Shown here in pieces: positions 1 to 4,783 of a stretch of DNA of 5,111 nucleotides. The stretch is taken from NCBI GenBank assembly GCA_017501025.1, contig JAFVXS010000220.1:1-5111 (forward strand), written 5' to 3'. This stretch comes from Alistipes sp. GTDB lineage: Bacteria > Bacteroidota > Bacteroidia > Bacteroidales > Rikenellaceae. Numbering within the stretch: the stretch's first letter is position 1; every line of letters begins with the position of its first letter. A model generated the notes under the pieces. That model was not told the origin of the DNA. It was given only the letters and a program-made list of their open reading frames with translations, and ran no database searches. A program made the position numbers and the translations under genes.

Positions 1-1
1 C

Positions 2-397
2 CTGCGTATTCTCGGCAAGGGCAACAAGGAGCGAATTGTTCCGCTGATTGACGAGTTGCAGCAACGCATTGCCCACTACACCGACCTTGTTTCGCGTATG
101 GGTTTTTCGACCGCAGCCGACTCGCCTATGATATTATCGAGTCGAGGAGGTTTGTTGTCACGCGTACAGATTCAGCGAATTGTTGCCGAAGCTATGAGTC
201 GTGCCGATGTTCAGGGCAAGAAGAGTCCGCACGTTTTGCGACACACTTTTGCCACCCATCTGCTCAATCGCGGGGCTGATATGCGACATATTCAGGAGCT
301 TATGGGTCACGCATCGTTGAAGACTACGCAGCACTACACGCATAACAGCATTAGTGAGCTGCAAAAAATTTACGATACAGCACACCCACACGGGTAG
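2..397 (+). CDS. xerC: XerC/XerD-type tyrosine recombinase, C-terminal part (5' end outside window)
   Basis: This is the C-terminal catalytic domain of a site-specific tyrosine recombinase. The reading frame is open from the first bases, so the gene starts upstream; a TTG at 56 is internal and not the start. Seen directly: a GKGNKER beta-hairpin at 14-34 that carries the catalytic lysine, the HxxR box in HVLRH (His at 230-232, Arg at 239-241), the LMGHASL motif (His at 308-310) and the nucleophile Tyr in QHYTH at 335-337. The first catalytic arginine lies upstream of the window. Known of the family: XerC and XerD cut and rejoin DNA through a 3'-phosphotyrosine and resolve chromosome dimers at dif near the division septum. 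The gene sits 91 bp before a hibernation factor gene, a neighbourhood I recall for the chromosomal Xer gene in Bacteroidota, so a core Xer protein is more likely than a mobile integrase. XerC versus XerD cannot be separated from this fragment. Confidence 0.93.
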   Translation: MRILGKGNKERIVPLIDELQQRIAHYTDLVSRMGFSTAADSPMILSSRGGLLSRVQIQRIVAEAMSRADVQGKKSPHVLRHTFATHLLNRGADMRHIQELMGHASLKTTQHYTHNSISELQKIYDTAHPHG

Positions 398-451
398 TTT
401 TTACGTTATATATATAAAATAGGTATTTTGCAAGAGAGATAAATTTATTTC

Positions 452-464
452 GGGGCTGGTCCCC
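452..464 (+). other. Small GC hairpin upstream of raiA
   Basis: GGGG (452-455) and CCCC (461-464) flank the five-base loop CTGGT. The hairpin lies 24 bases before the raiA start in an AT-rich spacer. No T-run follows, so it is not a standard terminator for the recombinase gene. It could be a leader hairpin of raiA or simply chance. No full Bacteroidota promoter is visible in 398-488: TAAATTTA at 440-447 matches the -7 box in seven of eight bases, but no TTTG lies at the right distance upstream. Confidence 0.35.
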
Positions 465-488
465 ATAAACCATAAAAAACGTACTACT

Positions 489-776
489 ATGGATGTAAAG
501 ATTCAATCGTTGAAGTTCGATGCAAGCAAGCAGCTTATCGAATTTGTGGAGAAAAAGATGTTGAGATTGGAGCGTTTTGCAGACCGTCCAACAGGTGTAG
601 ATGTCGTTTTGCGACTCGAAAAGGATAACGAAAAGGGAAATAAATTAGCCTCGGTAGTGTTGCACGTTCCGGGAGGAGATATAATGACGGAGCAGCGTGC
701 GAAGACCTTTGAGGAGGCTGTTGATTTGGCACTCGATGCGGTTAAGCGTCAAATCGAGAAACGCAAAGACAAGTAG
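489..776 (+). CDS. raiA: Ribosome hibernation factor, short RaiA/HPF type
   Basis: This 95-residue protein matches short HPF/RaiA proteins of Bacteroidota in length and pattern: an N-terminal strand MDVKIQSLKFDAS, helix 1 with QLIEFVEKKMLRLERF (about residues 15-30), central strands with VDVVLRLEKD and ASVVLHVPGGDI, and helix 2 TFEEAVDLALDAVKRQIEKRK near the C terminus. Known role: it binds the 30S subunit near the mRNA and tRNA sites in stationary phase or under stress, blocks translation and stabilises idle ribosomes or dimers. There is no C-terminal dimerisation extension of the long HPF type. The ATG at 489 is preceded by an A-rich stretch and no Shine-Dalgarno sequence, which is normal for the phylum. 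It is followed by an intrinsic terminator and is probably not co-transcribed with the pilus genes. Confidence 0.93.
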   Translation: MDVKIQSLKFDASKQLIEFVEKKMLRLERFADRPTGVDVVLRLEKDNEKGNKLASVVLHVPGGDIMTEQRAKTFEEAVDLALDAVKRQIEKRKDK

Positions 777-804
777 CAATTCTGTTTACATATTGACTTT
801 GATT

Positions 805-832
805 AACGGGCGGCGAATGTCGTCCGTTTTTT
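805..832 (+). terminator. Intrinsic terminator after raiA
   Basis: The arms AACGGGCG (805-812) and CGTCCGTT (821-828) pair over eight positions with one G-U wobble. The stem can extend by a G-U pair and a C-G pair to close a GAAT tetraloop (815-818). Six T follow or overlap the 3' arm at 827-832. It ends 56 bases after the raiA stop and marks the boundary between the housekeeping genes and the pilus region. Confidence 0.88.
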
Positions 833-986
833 GTTGCGAAGTCCTATATAAATTTTATGCAATATCGTGCATATATTTATACAAAAATCAGAGAAACGGA
901 TAGTCTATTTAGTCGTTTTTATAAAAATTCAGGGTAATGATATAAAACTTTTACACCACGAAAAGTTATTTTTTATCAATAAAAGT

Positions 987-1017
987 TTTTTTATTCGAAT
1001 TATTTTTTATACTTTTG
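987..1017 (+). promoter_or_regulatory. Predicted Bacteroidota-type promoter of the pilus operon
   Basis: TACTTTTG at 1010-1017 fits the -7 box TAnnTTTG at every fixed position. A T-run at 986-992 supplies an imperfect -33 box (TTTT in place of TTTG) 19 bases upstream, which is normal spacing. The spacer contains the palindrome ATTCGAAT (993-1000), and AATAAAA/TTTTATT (978-984 and 989-995) overlaps the -33 region; either could be a regulator site. Transcription should begin a few bases after 1017, at roughly 1022-1026. The nearest downstream gene begins at 1227. Confidence 0.62.
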
Positions 1018-1023
1018 ATAGTT

Positions 1024-1226
1024 AAACAAATCGTTTTTGGATATTTTTTCGGCACCTTTCCCAAAATATGGGATGGTAATCGCGGAGCATAAACATTGTA
1101 AAAACGACGTTTTAACGGGCTGTACTACGCTTTTCCACACAGGGAGAAACGACGTATGCCACACTATTAATTGAACTAAAAAACAGGTCGCCCGATTGAG
1201 CAAAAACGATACGGGCAACGAATAAA
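1024..1226 (+). promoter_or_regulatory. Predicted long structured leader of the pilus operon
   Basis: If the promoter call is right, about 200 nt are transcribed before the first codon. Structures seen: TCCCA (1059-1063) pairs with TGGGA (1069-1073) around AAATA, extended by ACC/GGT (1054-1056 and 1075-1077). A 19-bp near-palindrome at 1098-1116 has arms AAAACG and CGTTTT around a central A. AAACGACGT occurs at 1102-1110 and again at 1147-1155. GCCCG at 1190-1194 can pair with CGGGC at 1116-1120 or at 1212-1216, so two folds compete. No known riboswitch is recognised. Confidence 0.4.
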
Positions 1227-2504
1227 ATGATTAGACGCCTCTATATATTGGTCGCACTTGTGATAATATGCAGTTTTACTGCGTTGTCACAGGATGTTGT
1301 GTGCGACTCGGTAGTTGTCCTGTTCCGTACGGGGGGGGGTCGTATTGATCTGAAATTCAACCAAAACGACAAGGCGTTGGAGACGCTGCGTACAATCAAG
1401 CGTTCCGACAACGCAGATTACCGCTACTTCCTCCGCCGTGCCGATATCTACGGTACCGCTTCGCCCGAAGGCTCTATTGCCATCAACAATCGTCTTTCGA
1501 AGTTGCGTGCCGAATCACTTTCAAAGCAGGTTGCGGAGTATCTCGCCATCCCCGACTCGATTATCGTTCGCCACTTTGTAGGTCGCGATTGGCGTCGTTT
1601 GCGTGTTTTGGCAAGTCTCGACAGTCGAGTACCGTCGCAACAGGCTGTTGTCAATCTTTTGGATATCATTGCTGCCGAGGCAGAGAGCGGCAAGCCTCAT
1701 AAGGGCGACCCTCTGCACCGTCTGCAAAGCATAGCCAACGGCAAGGCTTACAGCTACCTTGCCCGCCACCATTTCAGTAAGTTACGTGCAGCACGTCTCT
1801 GCATCACATATAACCGTGTCGGCAAACTGCCCGTACAGAGCACCTCTTCGACGGTTGTGCCTGTAAATTCGCGTACTATGATGGTTACCCCACCGCTGTA
1901 TGTCGCAAAGCCTGTGCAACCCGCTACGGATATGGCTCTGACGGGAGGTCGCAAACCATTCTATATGGCATTGAAGACCAACTTGCTGGCCGACCTCGCC
2001 ATCACACCTAATATCGGCATAGAGTTCTATCTCGGTCGCGGTTTTTCGATTTCGGCTATGTGGAACTATGCGTGGTGGCGTAGCGACTCGTCGAAGTGGT
2101 ATTGGCGTACCTACGGAGGCGACCTCTCGATTCGCAAATATCTCGGTAAGGCAGCCAAGGAGAAACCTCTCACAGGTCATCATCTCGGCATCTATGGTCA
2201 GGCACTCACCTACGACTTTGTCTTTGGCAGCGATGGTCGTGGCGAGATGTGCGACACGTGGAGCTATGCTGCCGGTATCGAGTATGGCTATTCGTTGCCT
2301 ATTCATCGCCGTTTGAATCTCGATTTCGTTATCGGAGTCGGCTATCTCGGCGGTCTGTATAAGGAGTATGTCGTAAAGGATGATTGCTATGTTTGGGAGG
2401 CTACCAAGCGTCGCCAATGGTTTGGACCTACGAAGGCGGAGATTTCGTTGGTATGGCTTATCGGACGTGGCAATTACAATCAAATGAAGGGTAAGAGACG
2501 ATGA
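1227..2504 (+). CDS. OmpA-like plus DUF3575 outer-membrane protein of pilus cluster
   Basis: A 425-residue exported protein. Residues 1-22 form a signal peptide (MIRRLYILVALVIICSF, likely cleaved after ALS). About residues 28-150 resemble an OmpA-type domain: the SPEGS motif at 79-83 and the NNRLSKLRAESL helix at 87-98 align with the OmpA peptidoglycan-binding helix, although the usual Asp is replaced by Ser79 while Arg94 is kept. A low-complexity linker near 200-240 follows. Residues about 242-425 form a DUF3575 domain, with KTNLLADLAITPNIGIEFYLG, the aromatic patch WNYAWW, and repeated amphipathic strands that suggest an outer-membrane beta-barrel. This family is common in type V pilus loci of Bacteroidales; its exact role is not settled, but a link between pilus, outer membrane and cell wall is plausible. 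The gene carries a G9 tract over codons 35-38 and overlaps the next gene by ATGA. The ATG is preceded by A-rich sequence. Confidence 0.88.
   Translation: MIRRLYILVALVIICSFTALSQDVVCDSVVVLFRTGGGRIDLKFNQNDKALETLRTIKRSDNADYRYFLRRADIYGTASPEGSIAINNRLSKLRAESLSKQVAEYLAIPDSIIVRHFVGRDWRRLRVLASLDSRVPSQQAVVNLLDIIAAEAESGKPHKGDPLHRLQSIANGKAYSYLARHHFSKLRAARLCITYNRVGKLPVQSTSSTVVPVNSRTMMVTPPLYVAKPVQPATDMALTGGRKPFYMALKTNLLADLAITPNIGIEFYLGRGFSISAMWNYAWWRSDSSKWYWRTYGGDLSIRKYLGKAAKEKPLTGHHLGIYGQALTYDFVFGSDGRGEMCDTWSYAAGIEYGYSLPIHRRLNLDFVIGVGYLGGLYKEYVVKDDCYVWEATKRRQWFGPTKAEISLVWLIGRGNYNQMKGKRR
1331..1339 (+). repeat. Nine-base poly-G tract in the DUF3575 gene
   Basis: Nine consecutive G encode part of Thr35 and Gly36-38, just after the signal peptide. 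One extra G brings TGA (1346-1348) into frame; loss of one G brings TGA (1351-1353) into frame. Both would end the protein at about 40 residues. This is the arrangement of a slippage-prone on/off tract; here it is in the on state. Confidence 0.85.
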
Positions 2505-3502
2505 AACGCACACTCTACATAGCACTTTCGGCTTTGTGGTTGCTCATCGGCTGCAACCATAAGGATCTCTGTATGAGCCACCCTCACCTTATCGACATCA
2601 ATGTTCAGTTCGATTGGAGTGCGGCTCCCGATGCTATGCCTCACGGTATGTGCGTCTATTTCTACCCTACGGATGGCTCGTCGTCGTGGCAGCGTTTCGA
2701 CTTCGACAGCCGTTTGGGCGGTAAGGCACAGCTCCACGTCGGCAAATACCACGCGATTTTCTATAACAACGATACTACGGGTGTCCTCTTTGCCGATACC
2801 GACACCTACGACCGTCACTACCTCTATACCCGCGAGGGCGATATCTTGGAGCCTATCTACGGTAATGCGGGTCGCCACAACACTCCGCGAGCAAGAGGTG
2901 CGGAGGACGAGTCGGTCGTAATCTGTCCCGATATGATGTGGGGCGGCTACACCATCGATATCAACGTTACGGACGACGGCATAAGCTACTCCTACAAGGC
3001 GAGCCGTAACGACCAATTGGTGTCGATTGAGAGTCCGGAGAAGGTGCTGACCCTCCACCCCGTACACCAAACCTCGTACTACACCTACGAAATTCTCAAT
3101 GTCGAAAATCTGAAATATGCCTCGCTGATGTGTGCCTCGCTTACGGGTATGGCTGCGGGTGTCACTATGGCAGACCACCAATTGAGCGACGTTAAGGTTA
3201 CCATTCCGTTTGTTGCCAATGCCGATTTGGCAAACAACCGCATCTATGGCGACTTTATCACCTTCGGACACCACCCTGCCAACAACAAGCCGCATAAGTT
3301 GGTGCTGTATGTTGTTTTCGACAATGGCGAGAAGTACTACTACACATTCGACGTTACCGATCAGGTCGATAATTCACCCGACCCACTGCGTATCCACCTC
3401 AAATTGGACAAGCTGACATTCCCTACACCTATATATAATGGTGGCGGTTTCGATGTCGATGTCGATGATTGGGTGGATGTCAATGTGGATATTGTATTGT
3501 AA
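2501..3502 (+). CDS. DUF5119 lipoprotein of pilus cluster
   Basis: A 333-residue lipoprotein. The signal peptide MKRTLYIALSALWLLIGC ends in the lipobox LIGC with Cys18 as the lipidated residue. The mature start CNHKDLCMSHPH and the following strand DINVQFDW fit DUF5119, as do MCVYFYPTDG and the GKYHAIFYNND strand (about residues 82-92). The fold is expected to be beta-sandwich, as in fimbrial anchor and subunit proteins. The C terminus is a strand of alternating Asp and Val (DVDVDDWVDVNVDIVL), partly encoded by three TCGATG copies at 3450-3467. Its start overlaps the stop of the previous gene (ATGA), so translation of the two is probably coupled. From the family and position I infer a cell-surface anchor or assembly partner of the pilus, comparable in place to Mfa2/FimB of Porphyromonas. 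That function is not proven by the sequence. Confidence 0.85.
   Translation: MKRTLYIALSALWLLIGCNHKDLCMSHPHLIDINVQFDWSAAPDAMPHGMCVYFYPTDGSSSWQRFDFDSRLGGKAQLHVGKYHAIFYNNDTTGVLFADTDTYDRHYLYTREGDILEPIYGNAGRHNTPRARGAEDESVVICPDMMWGGYTIDINVTDDGISYSYKASRNDQLVSIESPEKVLTLHPVHQTSYYTYEILNVENLKYASLMCASLTGMAAGVTMADHQLSDVKVTIPFVANADLANNRIYGDFITFGHHPANNKPHKLVLYVVFDNGEKYYYTFDVTDQVDNSPDPLRIHLKLDKLTFPTPIYNGGGFDVDVDDWVDVNVDIVL
3450..3467 (+). repeat. Three tandem TCGATG hexamers
   Basis: Three perfect copies of TCGATG lie near the end of the DUF5119 gene and encode the Asp-Val alternation of the C-terminal strand. The unit is six bases, so copy-number change would keep the frame and alter only strand length. 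Confidence 0.75.
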
Positions 3503-3520
3503 CAAACCAAATAACAATAA

Positions 3521-3567
3521 TTTAACAAATTTTTAACAAACTTAACAAACTAACAAACTTAACAAAA
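3521..3567 (+). repeat. TAACAAA repeats in the fimbrillin leader
   Basis: TAACAAA occurs at 3523, 3534, 3543, 3551 and 3560, with spacings of 11, 9, 8 and 9 bases; a further copy overlaps the DUF5119 stop at 3500. The stretch is almost free of G and so should be unstructured as RNA. It fills most of the 96-bp gap between the DUF5119 and fimbrillin genes. No Bacteroidota promoter box is clear here. An unstructured leader that favours ribosome loading or stabilises the fimbrillin mRNA is possible; this is inference. Confidence 0.7.
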
Positions 3568-3598
3568 ACAACTTTTTAACTATTAAAACCGTACTATT

Positions 3599-4660
3599 AT
3601 GAAAAAGATTTTATTAGTCGCTCTTGCTGCCATTACTTTGGCATCTTGCGCAAAGAACGAAGTAGTTGAACTCAATGAGGGCAACGCAATCTCTTTCCGT
3701 GCTTGGACTGAAAACGCAAGCCGTAAAGCTCCTACAACAACTGCATCTATCGCAGACTTTGATGTATGGGCATATCTTTCTGATGAGACTTTGTATATGG
3801 ACGCTTTCAAGGTAAGCGGTGGTACAGGTGCTTGGGATTATGACAACCACAAGTTCTGGCCAGAAGGTACAGTTGATTTCTTTGCATTCAGCCCTGCAGC
3901 TGTAGCTGATGGTGTTGTAGCTGATGCAGAAAAAGATGAACTTGTTATTGCAGGTTTCACCCAGACAAATGTACTTGGTGATCAAATCGACCTTCTCTAT
4001 GCAGCTACTCTTGGTCAAACACGTGCAGCTAACGCGACCGGTGTTAATATGGTATTTGACCACGCTCTTTCGTTGATTTCGTTCAAGGCTTTGAACTCGA
4101 ACACTGCCGGTATGAAAGTTACCATTAGCGGTGTTAGCATCGATAACGTATCGGATACTGCCACTTTCACTCATCCATTGACAGCAACCGCAGAGAATGA
4201 TGACGTAACCGCTGGCGTTGACCGTGCTAAATGGTCTGCTTGGGATGCAAAAGATGCAACTTATGCTGCTGGTATGGAGAATGCTGATTATTTAGTAACT
4301 GATGCTTCTGTTGAAATCACAGAGGATGCTGCTGGTCGTCTTTTGCTTATCCCACAAGAGGGTACAGCTTGGACTCCTGGTGCAGTAGATGAGGGTGCTC
4401 GTTTCATCGTAACTTGCAAGATTCAGGATACTGATACTGGTGTATATTTGTTGGGTGACTCTTCTAATTATGGCGAAGTTGCTATTCCATTTACTCCTAA
4501 TTGGCATCCTGGTAAGCACTATATCTACACATTCCAGTTTGGTGAGGGTGCAGGTTATGACCCATTGACAGGTACTCCTATCGTTGCTCCTATCAATTTC
4601 AACGAGATCGTTGTTGACGACTTCGCTGCTGGTGCAAATGCTGGTGTAGATGCATTGTAA
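3599..4660 (+). CDS. Fimbrillin-family lipoprotein, probable major pilus subunit
   Basis: A 353-residue fimbrillin-like protein (Mfa-like type). The signal peptide MKKILLVALAAITLASC has the lipobox LASC with Cys17. Family marks seen: the early strand AISFRAW (30-36), DFDVWAYL, FWPEGTVDFFAFSP, the FDHALSLISFKAL core (153-165) and the closing block W302-HPGKHYIYTF followed by GEGAGYDP. The final NFNEIVVDDF is suited to be a donor strand. Known of type V pili: subunits are secreted as lipoproteins, an Arg- or Lys-directed protease removes the N-terminal strand at the cell surface, and the groove is filled by a strand from the next subunit. Arg42-Lys43 in ENASRKAPT is a likely cleavage site here. 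Codons ending in T or A (GCT, GGT, GTA) dominate, unlike its neighbours, which suggests high expression. The start ATG follows ACCGTACTATT with no Shine-Dalgarno sequence. Confidence 0.9.
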   Translation: MKKILLVALAAITLASCAKNEVVELNEGNAISFRAWTENASRKAPTTTASIADFDVWAYLSDETLYMDAFKVSGGTGAWDYDNHKFWPEGTVDFFAFSPAAVADGVVADAEKDELVIAGFTQTNVLGDQIDLLYAATLGQTRAANATGVNMVFDHALSLISFKALNSNTAGMKVTISGVSIDNVSDTATFTHPLTATAENDDVTAGVDRAKWSAWDAKDATYAAGMENADYLVTDASVEITEDAAGRLLLIPQEGTAWTPGAVDEGARFIVTCKIQDTDTGVYLLGDSSNYGEVAIPFTPNWHPGKHYIYTFQFGEGAGYDPLTGTPIVAPINFNEIVVDDFAAGANAGVDAL

Positions 4661-4711
4661 TCAAAAAACAAACCTTATTTATTGTTAAGTTAAAAGGTTA
4701 GAAAAGTTAAA

Positions 4712-4761
4712 TGCAGTTGAGATACTGCAAGACCGCGAGGGGTTGAGAGCCCCTCACGGTC
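4712..4761 (+). promoter_or_regulatory. Tandem hairpins with matching loops between two pilus genes
   Basis: Hairpin 1 has arms TGCAGT (4712-4717) and ACTGCA (4724-4729). Hairpin 2 has arms GACCG-c-GAGGGG (4731-4742) and CCCCTC-a-CGGTC (4750-4761), eleven pairs with one mismatch. They are one base apart, and GTTGAGA spans the loop region of both (4716-4722 and 4742-4748). No T-run follows hairpin 2; A-rich sequence does. The element may reduce read-through or protect the 3' end of the fimbrillin mRNA, and so set the ratio of major to minor subunit. Confidence 0.72.
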
Positions 4762-4783
4762 ACACGAAAAAAAGAGGGATAAA

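Larger units (their letters stand above)
833..1226. other. AT-rich gene-free region upstream of the pilus cluster
   Basis: I see no convincing gene or tRNA in this stretch. It contains the inverted repeat TATGCA/TGCATA (856-861 and 868-873), the 12-bp palindrome TTTTTATAAAAA (916-927), AACTTTT (946-952) facing AAAAGTT (961-967), and a second AAAAGTT at 981-987 exactly 20 bp after the first. A promoter follows at 987-1017, and then a leader of about 200 nt. A 72-codon open frame on the minus strand (1000-1218) lies over the promoter and leader; I do not call it a gene. I found no pair of long inverted repeats flanking the promoter, so there is no visible sign of an invertible switch. Confidence 0.6.

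Noticed and set aside
697..903. Plus-strand open frame of 68 codons across the end of raiA
   Set aside because: It begins inside raiA in another frame and runs through the terminator into AT-rich sequence; no sign of coding.
856..1000. Invertible promoter of the Bacteroides type
   Set aside because: Only short AT-rich inverted repeats are present; no pair of longer repeats flanks the promoter, and the upstream recombinase fragment looks like a core Xer protein.
1782..2525. Minus-strand open frame of 247 codons opposite the DUF3575 gene
   Set aside because: It lies fully opposite a well-supported gene, has no recognisable domain or signal, and its Arg/Thr/Ile-rich composition is typical of antisense reading.
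2480..3295. Minus-strand open frame of 271 codons opposite the DUF5119 gene
   Set aside because: Val/Arg-rich product made by reading GAC, GTC and TAC codons backwards; the plus strand has a lipobox and family motifs, and the minus strand has none.
3521..3567. CRISPR-like array
   Set aside because: The units are seven bases with spacings of 8-11 bases, far too short for repeats and spacers.
3614..4174. Minus-strand open frame of 186 codons opposite the fimbrillin gene
   Set aside because: Cys/Ser-rich antisense shadow without motif or promoter.
4712..4761. Ordinary intrinsic terminator after fimbrillin
   Set aside because: The stems are strong, but no T-run follows on the plus strand and none on the minus strand, so full termination is not supported; kept as a regulatory hairpin pair.
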